A stretch of 64,000 nt of DNA, taken from the NCBI GenBank assembly GCA_916610825.1, contig OU744453.1:6299845-6363844 (forward strand), given 5' to 3'. Positions 47,708 through 59,316 of this stretch are shown in pieces; within the stretch, counting starts at the first letter, position 1; every line of letters starts with the position of its first letter. The position numbers were made by a program, and so were the translations under genes. Source of the stretch: Haliclystus octoradiatus (lineage: Eukaryota; Cnidaria; Staurozoa; Stauromedusae; Haliclystidae). Under the pieces are notes generated by a model. It searched no databases. It saw only the letters and a list, made by a program, of their open reading frames with translations, and was not told the origin of the DNA.

Positions 47708-48033
47708 TTAACTATATTCGAAAAAACCTTATAAATTCCTACTATTCCGTTTGCACTTACAAATACTGCTACGTATGTTGATAACATGTATTTTGTTTTT
47801 GTATATGTTAACTTCTTAATTACAATTAATTTTGAATTTTCTTTTACTGTAGTATAAATCCACTTTTACCCATGGCATTCATAAACTCTATAGAGTCTCT
47901 CAATAGACAAGCAAATTTTGCTTAATAGATGACATTAGCCACTGTATATCATATTTTATTTATCAATGGCTTTAGCCTGTAAATATCTTTCTATCACGTA
48001 TTTGAAATAAAATCCTACTATTTTCTATTCTAT

Positions 48034-48437
48034 CTATATATTGAGAATATTATTCCTGAAAATATCATTCAAGAATAATTATTCTTGCCGGGAGAAAAAT
48101 AACTAGAGTATATATTGTTGTTGAAAAGGTTTTGGGTTGTGATGTATTCTCATGTGAAGAATAATTCTAATTTATAGCTCATCGGCCTACTCTATAAAAT
48201 ATTCAAAACAAAACAAAATGCTTTTTCCGAGTTGTCAATTTAAAACTACTGCATATAATATTTTAACATACCAATTCATAATATCTTTGAAAACACACTA
48301 TAGCTATAAGTAACATATTAATCGTTATAATAATTAATTGCCTAAATAACTATTGGAAGTAATGTTGTTATTATACTTGAAGTATATATACTTCATACAT
48401 GTATATATACGTATATATACGTATATACGTATGTATA
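48034..48437 (+). repeat. EGF unit C, end part, closing in a TA/CGTA microsatellite
   Basis: Matches 18775 onward of unit A (GAATAATTATTCTTGCCGGG and following), so it is the far side of unit C after the LINE. It ends in a TATATACG-type run at about 48381-48437, the counterpart of the (TA)n ends of units A and B. Confidence 0.8.
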
Positions 48438-49391
48438 GTTTTTTTACATTAACAGCTACTTATAATAATAATAATAATGACAATATTATCAACACCTTAT
48501 ACAACATCAAAACAACATATTTAGATCATACACTCTATTCATGTATATATACTCATAAATCTCATTCATGGATTGCTATTTTAGACCTTCTAACAAAGTT
48601 GTCAAGTTGTTATGCTTATTTATATCTCGTATAAATTATTTCTTACATAGAAAACAGGTCAGCCTTGCACTTTTTCAATCTTTTCAATATCTTTCTTCAA
48701 TCAAGGGCTCAGTGCACTAAATATATTTTCTAGAAACAGACGAACGTGTTACTTGTAGGCTGTATTTATTTATTTACATGATGATTGCTAGATAATTAAT
48801 GAAACGAAGCTTATAATGGTTTTGCTTTTATGGAGATGGATAGCATCTATAGGGACGGAATAATTCCTCGCAAGAAGAAGATCTCGTAAAATATGCAATT
48901 CATTCTAAACCAGCATTCTACAACATACTTATGTAATCTGTGTTAATTACACTGGAAGCCATGCTGCATTCAAATACATCATTTTTAAGCACAAGTTGTT
49001 TAAGCACATCGGGATAGCCATACACATCAGATGGACTTTTGAATTCCACAGTGCCATTTGATGGAAACAAAATCAAAAATAAAGATATTCTTCTCAGAGC
49101 TTACATTTTAACTAATAAAATAATTCTCTAATGCGTATAGTTTATGTTTTATTCAATGTAACGATCTTGCTTTAGGGAAAGCGAGGGAACGTCATGCTAA
49201 TTATCATAACTGACAATAGTGCAATTAGAAATGATCATATTTAATGTTTTTCCACAGAACCACCCGAAGACCCTTGCTTTACTAATCCATGTGAATTTGG
49301 AGGAATTTGCATTATTGATCCTACTAATCCACTGGTATTCTCATGTGTTATGGAATAGAAATGAACTGGAATATATACTGGAACATATTGC
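48438..49391 (+). repeat. EGF unit D (diverged)
   Basis: Begins with the same leader as units A-C (TTTTACATTAACAGC, a TAA-rich run, then CTCATAAATCTCA) and carries the decayed EGF exon at its end. The start-to-exon distance is about 0.5 kb shorter than in unit A. Similarity in the intron fades quickly, so this is the oldest copy. Confidence 0.65.
49258..49391 (+). pseudogene. EGF-like exon 4, decayed
   Basis: Preceded by a good acceptor (TTTTTCCACAG). It starts well: EDPCFTNPCEFGGICIIDP, then VFSC, supplying the first four cysteines. After this an in-frame TAG (49356-49358) and TGA (49362-49364) occur and the fifth cysteine is lost. The frame still ends TGIYTGTYC, matching the EGF C-terminal turn and sixth cysteine, followed by GTAAGG. 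An exon relic rather than a used exon. Confidence 0.7.
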
Positions 49392-52300
49392 GTAAGGTGA
49401 AAGTAATACATTCATTCATAAATTATCATAAAGTAAAATTGCTCAACATAATTATGGTATTTCAGGACTCATGTGTTAATTATTGTTTTATTAGCCAAGA
49501 TATAAAAATGATATATCAATACATAGAAACAATAATATCGAATTTAGTTTTGGAAATTTCTGAATATTTTTCTACTTCTACATATTATATTGTAGAGGGA
49601 TTCCAATGTGATCGCATAATGGTCAAAAATTTAAAAAGCTATAGGAGATTATCAATGTTTCAAGAATGAGACTATCTATCATAAATGTCCTACGAATCTT
49701 CACTCCTGTATGATATCAATGCCAACAACAACCAACCATCGAACGTGATACTGATCGCTGATTGGTTGTTTAGGATTGTGCAAAGCTATGTAAGATCGTA
49801 CTATTACTGCTAACTTGTACTTCCCTATAGCGAAAAAATGTGAAATTATTGTACGGAATTACTCAAAATTAACCCCAATTGAAAGAATGAAACATTATTT
49901 ACAAACTGGCATAATGATATATATAGATTCGACTGATCCAAAGAAATGAAGGTTTGAAAGTCGAATTGCAATTTTGATGCTGTTGTTCTAATGGGTAAAA
50001 TTATCATTAGTTCAAACAAATATTGGGAAATGGGTGCCTCTACTACAGTGTAAACAAATTCAATGTGGAAAACACTTCAAAATTTAAAAAAAATATATTA
50101 TCCAAGCTATGCAAAGTATTGAGCCTCAACTTCAGTTGAGAGTCATTATTGTTGGCATAGCAAATAATTTTGGAGTGTTTATGAAAACGGAGTGAAGCCC
50201 AAATCTAATTTTTATCTTACCGGAAGATAACTCAATTTTGCATCTATCCACCAAGATATTTGCTTAAGTTGACTGCATATGCCTGGAATTCAAAAATTAT
50301 CAAAATTTTTGAAAAAAAATGTTTCGGCTAATATCAGTTGTTTATGTTCAACTAAAGTTTTCTTACCCTGAAAATTTCCCAAATAAGAATTTTAAATGCA
50401 AGAATTTTCGTTTAAAATGTAGCGCATTCTGTCGTTTGGTGTTGATATATTTGTAAAAAACTAATTTGTAAATATTTTTTATTTGAAAATAATCCATCTC
50501 GTATTTGGTATGAAATGAAAGATCGAACCTTCGACAATCACGCTGCAGCCATTATGGACTCACATAGCAAAGGCTGTGCCCCCTGTAGGCTGTTTTTCTT
50601 TGCTCCCTGTATTCTATTTTTAGGACATCCATTGTTTCTCATCCTTGCGTTTTCTGAACCTTTTCATATTTGAGACAATTATTCCTATAACTTTTATAAT
50701 TTTCGACGCATTACCTAGAAATTGTTTGTACAATACCATCTTACAATACCATTTTAATTTAATTCTAGCTATATGGATAAAAGTGAAACTTTTGTATTTG
50801 CAGCACCTTTGTATCTAGAAAATTAGATAACAGTATAGAAATAGCTTGTTTCCAATTCTGAAGTTCTGAAAGTCAACAAATCGCAGTATTATCTCCATAT
50901 CGAGGCAAATAAACTTCCACAGTTGTAAGATTTTTAGCTTCAGTGGACGCTACAATTGAAATATAAGTATTCTTGTAGAAAATGTCTTGCAATTAGCTGT
51001 TACGTTATACAAAGTTGAAATGTTACTAATCAGAAATCGCTTCGTATTCTCCTTTTGTGGGTAAAGAGAATATAGAGAATGGTGATTACGTGTTTGGTCT
51101 TCACCACAATATCAAATATTTAATGGGAATTGTTATGAAGCACTGTTGCTCAAAAGCTTGTCAGTTCCACGGATGTTTCCTAGATCGCGTTCTACAGACC
51201 ATGCGCAATTGAAATCCTTTGCTCGATGTACTTTTTACTTTTTTTGCTTTGCTATTATTTTTTATTTATTCCTTATTTATTATTTATTTGTAATTTTATT
51301 CCATTATTGGAATTGTTTATATCATTATAGAATTGATATTGCAAATCAATAAAAATGTCAAATTATCTTTAATATATTATATGAAAATATCTTTTTTTAA
51401 ATTTATACTGTCTTTATTTCTGCAGATATTGGACACTTCCGACACTTCCGAACTCATCCGACAAGAACGATTTCATTAACTCCTTATCCAAGACGAAATC
51501 ATTTCCTATCATCATTTACCATTTTTTAACTTTTAAAATACGTGGCAAAGATATTCAAAAGCTGCCATGTTGAATTTTTCTATTTTGTGCAATTGTTTTT
51601 CTGTAACCAATAATATTATCCTATAGTGCTGTTTCATCCTCCGGATCACAACGTTGCAGTCGTTGTTGGTGGTTCAGATTGAAATAGCTAAAAATTTCAC
51701 AGTTGACGATATTCTATAGCATGTATTGTAATGCAATGAATGGATTCTTTTTGAAATTCTTTTCTAGATAATCTGTAATAAATGTGTATACTCCATTTAC
51801 TTAGTGTGATGTTTGGATCTAATCTTCAATACCTGATAACATTTCATTATCTAAATACATATTATCATTTATTATATAACCATCAGTGTTTTAATCGGTT
51901 TTCCGCCACTCATAAAAGCCGTATTCAATAAGATGGATATTTCACATGTAAACATGACACTTATCAACCAATCACAGAGTATATAGCATTTGCGATACCA
52001 AGAAAGCTAAAATAGACGCCAAAGGGTTTAATTGTCATGATGATTAGTAATCTGGGAATTTGAAAAGAAATTGACCTTATTGTCTTAAGATTAAATAACT
52101 AGGTTTTGCTATAAACCATTTCACTGTAATTTATTCAAATTGAAGATAACTTGCAGTTGTCCTCATTCAAACGCCATAAACATCATATTCTCTGAGTTTT
52201 AAATTCTTAATAAAATTGTTTCTCGAGTTTCAACATGCTATTAAGTTAATCTTTTTATGCAATAAACAAAATAACTCATAGGAGCTTGGGGGAAATGAGT

Positions 52301-52816
52301 ATGTTTTCCTTTTCTTCGAATCTTTATCGCACTTGCTCGCAGACCCTTGTTCCTGAGATAGAGAATTAAGCACTCGAAAATAAATCCAATATTGCTCCAC
52401 ATATCTATAAGACGATAGGTTTCTCGAGGTAACCTGAAATTCACATAAAATATTCATGAAAATACCATAAATACTTCGGCTTTTGAGTCAAATTTTATTG
52501 TGGAGCACATCAACAATGTATTTATAAATCATTTCACGATCGGAGCCCTCATAAATCATACATTTTGTGTTTTCGTCATTCTTCTATGGATTCGCAAAAT
52601 CCTGGGAAAACGAAAGAGTTAAGCAAGGTGAAGTTCACATGCAGCATGTTCTGAAAATTAAAAGAAGTCTTTGCTTGTGAATCATGAAATACAAATTCGA
52701 TTTTTGAAGAGTTTGCAATGAAATTTAATTAAAACAAGAAATATGGAATTGTTTAGAATAGTTTTATGTGCCTGTCCTGGAGAAACTTGCTGTCTTAATT
52801 CTGTGGTGCTCTGTCT
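49392..52816. other. No gene recognised (3.4 kb)
   Basis: AT-rich sequence with no recognisable domain or repeat family. A stretch at about 51424-51530 follows a CTGCAG acceptor and stays open for some 35 codons, but it has no recognisable motif. Probably intron or intergenic sequence of the EGF/TSR gene. Confidence 0.5.
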
Positions 52817-52864
52817 AATTATTAATCAACTATTGTCTAGTCGGAGCTATCACGTGAGATGCTT
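52817..52864 (+). repeat. Left inverted terminal sequence of the DIRS fossil
   Basis: About 48 bp including TATTGTCTAGTCGGAGCTAT; found inverted at 57287-57332 with a few differences. Confidence 0.65.
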
Positions 52865-54349
52865 GACAGATCCTGGGTGTGTCAGTTTGGAGTTGGTTTC
52901 GTTTGGGAATGGATGTGTTTTAGAGCCTGATCTCAAAAACCAGCTAAGTTTGATATTTTATGTTGTTTGATTGTGTTTCGATTTCAGGTTTTAATTTAAG
53001 ATTGTCTTTCTTAAGGAGACATTGCAATATTCCTTCTGTATTGTTGATAAACATAATATTGTAAATTTGAAACATTCAGTCCATGTGTTTGATAACGGAT
53101 TTCATCAGCCTGTGTTTGATCAACACCAATAGTGTGCGTTTGCTGGATACTATTTATTATATATCTATCGGTGTTAGGATATATCCACTGAGTCTTTCTA
53201 TGTCCAAGCCAGCTTACTACTTCGAGTCGGATATCACTATTTTTTCAACGCTTTCAACTGACATGCTTACAGCACTAGATGCGAAAATGGGTACGTAAAG
53301 TTCAAAAGTTATCAGAAATGAATGCTAATTTTGGCAAACAAAATGCGTGTTCCAAGGCAGCTAGGAATTCTTCCTCAAACAATAGCGAGCCTGAAACAGA
53401 GGTTAGATAGTTATTCTAATTCCATCATTTGTGGAAATAAATTTTTGAAAGAATTTGACGAAGAATTATCTGGTTCTTCAACTGATGAAGCACCAGTTGA
53501 TGAGGCCTTGGCACAGATTGCTTCGTTTTAGAAAGAAATTAGAACATCAAAAACTGAAGACACTGATTGATACGGTTACAAAACTAAGTAACTGCGTCGA
53601 GTTAGTTGTCCATACTGTTAACAAAGAAACTTGGCAATCTATGAAACATTTTGCAAGACAACGGACGTAAAACTGTCTAAAATACAAGGTCTCATTATAA
53701 AGCGTCAACTTTATTTTTAGTGACTATTTTGACTCAAAATTTAGTGTTATTCAATTCATCAGAAGATAAGTTAGTTGAAAGAGCGCATTAAATTGAGCAA
53801 AATGAAGATGCACTTTCTTTATTGGGACATGCAACCTTACTTCTCTCCGAGCACCGAAAATTAATTAATTGCCCGTGTCTGAGCAAAATAGTGCAAAGTA
53901 TTTGTTCTGCTGAAATTACTTTTTAACCAAAAAAATGACTTGTCGGCTGTGGTGAAAGAAGTAAAATATTGGGACGATTTAAAACCAATTTTCAACTGTC
54001 CCACACCGCTTTTTCCTTCGCCCTATCATAAACCGGTCTACAGGTCTATTCATTTTCAGAGAAGAAAATTTTCCAATTCTCAATCTCAACCATCTCCCTA
54101 CAGCACTCCACTGAATGATTAATTCTCAGGGCAACTAGCCAGATCTCCTCGCCCACAAGTAAAGTGGCAAAAAGTAAAGTCATCTAAATCATTTCAAAAC
54201 GAACGAAATTCTTCAATGAGCGATTGCTATTTCTTTGCAACTGGTTAATGCCGCCAGCTTGCCCTAAAATTGCGACACTAAAACTTTTGTGTCAGCAAAT
54301 GTTTGTCATTCAGTAATGGTCTTCTCAGGAAGAGGTTAGCGTCATTTCA

Positions 54350-55000
54350 ATCATTAAAAAGTTCAAATTGAGAGGGGCTTATTTCGCGTCTTTCGAGTGA
54401 TGATAATCAATTTTTATCTCCAATTTTGATTGTTTTGAAACAGAACATTAATACCAAAATTTTGTTTAGAAATTTTGATTGTACTCAAAGAAGACGGTAG
54501 TTAGTAGTCCCGAATGATTATTAACCTCAAAAGGCCTTAAAAGACATTTAGAATAAGAAAATATCAAAATAGAAACATTGCCAACAGGGTGCAATCTTAT
54601 TACTAGGAATTGTTACTTTGCATCTACTGACCTCAAAGATGCTTACTACACGGTACCAGTGAATCAGGAACACAAAAAATATTTTACATTCTTATAGTAA
54701 AAATATTTATGGTAATACAATGGTCTTCATATGGGCGTTTCTTTTGCTCTTCACAGAACAACTTAAACCTGTATATTCAAGCCTCCCTTGCCAGGGATTA
54801 TTGTTTGCCATCTACCTAGATGATTCTCTGTTGGTTGATGCGTCTTGGGTTAATGTGTTCACAATATCATTGCCACTGTCAAGCTCCTACATGTACTAGG
54901 ATGTATTGTCATTTCGTGAAAATCAAATTTACAGTCTATATAAGCCATGTCAATCTTTTCCATGTCATGCCATGTCAAGGTTTCCACATTATTCCCAGAT
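54350..55000 (+). pseudogene. DIRS reverse transcriptase part
   Basis: STDLKDAYYTVPVNQEHKKY near 54617-54680 and LLFAIYLDDSLLVDAS near 54800-54845 carry the two aspartate motifs of DIRS-type RT. Fossil. Confidence 0.75.
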
Positions 55001-55066
55001 ATTTGTAAGCAGAATACATTTATAAAATATAAATATTATTATACAACAGGCATATATAACTGGCAG

Positions 55067-55237
55067 ATCTCTCTGTATTGAAACTGTTTGGTGAATGGAC
55101 TGAATGCAGTGAAAGTTGTGGGAGTGGCACAAAGATTGGAGCAGGATTATATCGAGGAAAAATAGTGATACACAAAAAGCTTTATCGACGCAGGTATTGC
55201 TCTTGTAATGCAGCGCAATTGTGCGCTGGACTTGACT
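55067..55237 (+). CDS. Thrombospondin type-1 repeat (TSR) exon
   Basis: A 171-bp (57-codon) candidate exon, preceded by AG in CTGGCAG and followed by GTAAAG, with phase 1 at both ends, the same as the EGF exons. It encodes FGEWTECSESCGSGTK, the TSR hallmark (Trp, then CSxSCGxG), then an Arg-rich strand and RRRYC, with six cysteines in all. TSRs are extracellular adhesion and matrix modules often found with EGF domains, so it may belong to the same gene as the upstream EGF exons; that is an inference from phase and strand only. The acceptor lacks a strong pyrimidine tract. It sits between the RT and recombinase parts of a DIRS fossil, which is unexpected. Confidence 0.6.
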
Positions 55238-56699
55238 GTAAAGTTAAGAAGAATATTTACTATATCAATATCAATACCTTGAAATATTTTTTAAGCTGTT
55301 AGACCTATTATAAATTATTTAACTACATAATCTTGTTGATAATTTTAAGAACAATAATTACATGGCTTGAGTTCAAATGAAGTATATTTATCAATTACTA
55401 CCCTCTAAACATGCACATTACCTCGTCAAACTATTCAGTCAGAAAGATGACCCAGCAAACAGTTTACGCTATGCCAACGTTCAAGTTTGCTCCGTCCCGC
55501 ACATGATTGGTCCAGTTCTAACATCCAGCGAATGCTAATGGGACGTTGGCTTTGAAATTTCAAGGACTACCCAGCATATAGTGCACTTTGCATCATTGTT
55601 ATTCCTAAGTTCATGCAAGGTCCATTTTCGTTCTCTCAACGTTATGTACACACGAAATACCTTATCAGAGCATTCCTGCAACGTTAAGGTGAACTCAATA
55701 CCAACAAGATACGAAAAGTAAACAAATCAACAAGATTTGACAGCTTACTGTTGTATTTATTACTGTATTTTATATTTATACCCCCATCCCAATTATCACA
55801 CATACATAAATAAAGAAATTGCTAATTATACTTAATAGAATTATAATTTTGCAATAGAGATTTAATCAGTCATACAGTTGATTAGTTAACATTTTATTAT
55901 ACGATATTAAACATTATATTAGTTATTAGAAGTTTACAAGTAGATATGATCTTATGCACTGTTACAGTGAGAACAATATACTACATTACTATAATAGAAT
56001 AAAATATAGAATTAAGTTAGACGAATCATATATGAAGGTAAGTGGTTTCAAATAACTAACACAAATCCCAAACTATTCCATGAAATGGGTCTTTTCAATT
56101 TACCTCTACGAAGTTCTCAGAAAACTGAAGTCATTTCCTTTTGTATAAATAGCTAAAAAGATAAATGGGAAATATATTAGAATTAGATAAATATATTTAT
56201 ATCGTAGATGCTATACCCACCTTCATGTAAACATATTCAATGATTCCAAAGTCTAAGAAAACATCAGCTTATCAAATTCTTTTTAAATATGAAAACATAT
56301 ACAGCTAACCTAACAGTATATATGCGGACAATGAAAAATTTATAATATGAACAACAGTTATAGGACTCCATTTTCCATTTCAAGCAACACTGACTTAAAC
56401 AATACTATAATATAAATAGCAAATATGCTATCAAAACAAAATGAAATTTAAGACTTATTTAACTTTTATTAATATTCATTAACCAAAAACACAATGTCTC
56501 ACATCTACCGTGGTTCTCACACTACCAACGTTTGCACGTCTTGCTACCTAAATTTTCTATTCAATAAATTCAATTAACATTAATCATTTATCCACAGTTT
56601 TATCCAGCGTTATTTCGATCTTATTTTCCGAAACTTTCTGTTAATTTCTGACCAATTGGAAAATTTCTACGTGGAATTTTCCGTTTTTACAGAAACCTT

Positions 56700-57030
56700 G
56701 TGTACTATTGTCTACTGTAACAAACAAAAACAATCACCTGGTTATCATTCGGCACGCACCTACAGGAATAGAACAATTTGAAAATGAAAAGCTGTGTCTT
56801 TATAGAAATCTTAAATTGTATATTAGCAACACCCAATCTATTCGTACATGTAATAAATTGTTTGTAATTTTAATTAAACCATTTGGTCCAGCCTCCTAAT
56901 CAACATACAGCCGTTGGATTATTTCAATTTTGAAGGAGGCTGGGATCGATACTTCTAAATTTAAGTCGCATAGTACCAGCTCAGCTAGCACCAGTGCCAT
57001 GCTTCTAGAGGCCTTCCATTGATATCTATA
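56700..57030 (+). pseudogene. DIRS tyrosine recombinase part
   Basis: A stretch with SNTQSIRTCNKLFV, then STYSRWIISILKEAGIDTSK and SHSTSSASTSAM, matches the C-terminal half of DIRS tyrosine recombinases, the enzyme that integrates the circular DNA form. Fossil. Confidence 0.75.
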
Positions 57031-57286
57031 ATGAAATATGTTGGTTGGACACACTCAAATACATTTTCCAAATTCTACAAAAAGATTGTAAGACAAGATA
57101 GTTTTGCAAATAACGTAACGGCTAATTTTTCTTGAGAACACTGTTACTTATAATACCATACTGTCAAATCATTTCTACTACTGTATATTGTTATGTTGTT
57201 GAAAGATTGAATTTTTCTCACTTCTTGAGGTTTTTTCTATGGATTGCTTTATTAAACTTTGTTGTCTGTTCACTAGACTTACTCTG

Positions 57287-57332
57287 AAGCATCATGTGAT
57301 AGCTCCGACTGGACAATAGATGATTAATAATT
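57287..57332 (-). repeat. Right inverted terminal sequence of the DIRS fossil
   Basis: Reverse complement of 52817-52864 with a few differences; lies about 0.3 kb after the recombinase part. Confidence 0.65.
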
Positions 57333-57552
57333 CAAAATTTAAACTAGGCTTACCCTAGGAAGGTGACGTTTAACTGTAGGTTGTACCTTGGATTGCACCA
57401 TCGGGATTGTTTAATTTCAAGTTTACTCAAGCCAGAAAAGAACAAATAAATATACTAATAGATGTACTTTATTTCTGTAAGATAACATGCGTGGCTTCCA
57501 AACAGAAAATGTTATTTTAATATTTAATATTGATTTCTTAAAAATGGTATAC

Positions 57553-57602
57553 AGTTATAACATAGTCACTATAGAATATATTCTAGAGACTATGGTTATA
57601 AC
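57553..57602. repeat. 50-bp palindrome
   Basis: GTTATAACATAGTCACTATA on the left is answered by CTAGAGACTATGGTTATAAC on the right; arms of about 24 bases with few mismatches and almost no loop. Confidence 0.8.
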
Positions 57603-58315
57603 AGCAGTCATATCAATATAATACACACTGGGACCAACTTGACTTGACTGGGACACGTTGACTTGCCGTAATTGGCTGGTTTGCGATGATTGGATCAGTC
57701 CATTATCGCCAACCCCCCTTATAAAACATGTGCATTCGTAACAAGTAAATGTACGCAATGTTTATACGCAACTAAAATTTGCTAAGCTTTGAATTTCAAT
57801 TTCACGAGCCAGCAGCTAATATGCTCATATTGATTGCAGGTGAATCGGGATAAATGAATTTCCCTTTTCTTTAAGTTTAGTATGAATATGAAAATGAGTA
57901 TGAGAATAAAACATCTGTTGCGATGGGGTAATTCTCAGGAACGATAACGAGTTGCATATGTTCTAATAGGAAATTCGAAGAGTTATTAGCGCACATACGT
58001 CTGAAAGAACTCGCTGATAAATGTTATTACGGATCTCAAATCCAGTATATTAAGACCTCATATGAAACTTAGGAGTTCTAGAACCGGGGATCTGGGCTAG
58101 CCTTGATTCCTATAAATGCGTTACACACGTGTGTGCCTCAGGCATTTGTTGGGCGTATGTCATTGGAAATACATTGTTGAGCTTATAGGCCTCATTTGTA
58201 GATATTTTTAGTATACGGACCCGATGTTTAAGTCAACTTTAGGTTACCTAGATTTTGCTATTATACATTTCTACAATATTTTCCCCTTAATACCACACTT
58301 TTACATGGACCATTG

Positions 58316-58395
58316 ACCGGAGTCGAACCGGAGTCGAACCAGTGATCTTAAATCGAACGACTCAGCACAGAACTGCATTCAAACTAGCTAGGAAT
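58316..58395 (-). repeat. tRNA-like relic with a doubled B box
   Basis: Minus strand shows an A-box-like CTAGCTAGTTTGAATGC. About 40 nt later a consensus B box GGTTCGACTCC is repeated at once (GGTTCGACTCC again, 11-bp tandem). Stems do not pair as a proper tRNA, so this is a tRNA pseudogene or a SINE head. Confidence 0.45.
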
Positions 58396-58471
58396 CGTTT
58401 TATCAACTTGAAAAATATATATGAAAGTCAGAAAGCACATGACCAATGACAATCTGACATAGCGAATATCT

Positions 58472-58604
58472 CAATTCCTACATTTCAATTACATCTTTAA
58501 CACAACCAAGGGGTTATCGCTATACTAGGACAATCCACTGGAACGTCCTAGTATAACGATAACCCCTTGGCTGTGTTAAAGATGGAATTCAAATGTAGGA
58601 ATTG
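58472..58604. repeat. Long hairpin: 60-bp arms, 13-nt loop
   Basis: Arms at 58472-58531 and 58545-58604 are reverse complements with only about 4 mismatches in 60. The core includes CCAAGGGGTTATCG and its complement. It could be a tiny foldback transposon or a small-RNA precursor; no target duplication is evident. Confidence 0.85.
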
Positions 58605-59316
58605 ACTTTGAAGGGATTTTCTTTAAAGTAAAAACATTTTCTAGGGTATCAAATTACAGGTTTGACAAATAATCTCAACTGGTATTCTGAAAAATCAAAT
58701 TTTCAGGTATAATTTTTATGATTTCTCTCATTCGAGGGTATTGCTTTTTCAAAATTATTGAAATTTGGAACATGGCATTTTTAGTCTTTTGGAGTTACGC
58801 CTCAGGTATATATACTCGCTGTTTGAAAAATTGTCACCTGCAGTGATCAATTATGTGAATTTTGGAGGCTGAAATGCATTACAGTTATATTGACTGACTG
58901 AATGAGAAATGTAAACATTCAAGTTGCATGTCTTTTGATTTATTTTTGCTGCGAAAATGATCTATTTAGCAGCTGTGGTTCAACCACTTTTTAGCTAATT
59001 TCACACCATGCCAAATCATCACTGAAACTACAAATAAGTTGCTTACTTTTGGCCCCCTGAAAAGTTCCCTGAAAATGTGAAATACGTCATTTCATGTTGA
59101 TATACGTCTTATATGAAAGACTTCAAAAGAACAGGGAGTCTCAACTGTGACACAGTGGGCGGATATGATACATCGTGCTGTGGAATTCTCAACGATTGAT
59201 ATATGATATTAGGAGAGCATATGATTTCGTTCATTACATCTCTGTTGGGCAACAAACTTGCAACAGAATCTGATTGTTAGAGACTACAACAGACACACGT
59301 TTTATTCAATACCAAC

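Larger units (their letters stand above)
32645..48033 (+). mobile_element. LINE (non-LTR retrotransposon), interrupted by LTR elements and a TTAA element
   Basis: About 3.3 kb of LINE once the insertions are removed. Endonuclease motifs lie near 32940-33610 (GFQNVRSI, then NRRNGGVGFAVHDSFPF, then LIDNIF and SDIYDHF). Reverse transcriptase lies near 43520-44760: a linker, YRPISLL, VPQGSILGPLLFLIF, and the PFADDTT catalytic box. C-terminal motifs (AEPLMKKLAILNLKDLYHLK) lie near 45120-45190, then a 3' untranslated stretch to about 48033. It is broken by several stops and frameshifts. The endonuclease and RT style fit the Jockey/CR1 group. The site is read from the uninterrupted host in units A and B: left host ends near CATATA at 32644 and right host resumes near 48034 with CTATATATTG. 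Confidence 0.8.
52817..57332 (+). mobile_element. DIRS-type tyrosine-recombinase retrotransposon fossil (about 4.5 kb)
   Basis: Three coding parts of the DIRS family lie in family order on the + strand: gag-like remains (about 53330-54130), reverse transcriptase (about 54350-55000; STDLKDAYYTVPV and IYLDDSLLVDAS), and a tyrosine recombinase (about 56700-57030; SRWIISILKEAGIDTSKF then SHSTSSASTSA). A 46-48-bp sequence at 52817-52864 reappears inverted at 57287-57332, fitting the inverted ends of DIRS elements. It is heavily broken (ten or more breaks) and old. A thrombospondin-repeat exon lies in its middle. Confidence 0.75.
57333..59316. other. Upstream region of the EFHD gene; small structures only
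   Basis: No protein-coding exon is seen. It contains a 50-bp palindrome (57553), a tRNA-like relic (58316) and a long hairpin (58472). The last few hundred bases should hold the EFHD promoter and 5' UTR, but I cannot place a TATA box or start site with confidence. Confidence 0.5.

Noticed and set aside
51424-51530. A possible short exon after CTGCAG
   Set aside because: Only about 35 codons, low complexity (CACTTCCGA repeated), no domain and no supporting donor.
52743-52970. A cysteine-containing open frame of 75 codons, considered as an EGF- or TSR-like exon
   Set aside because: Cysteine spacing fits neither family, and it overlaps the inverted end of the DIRS fossil.
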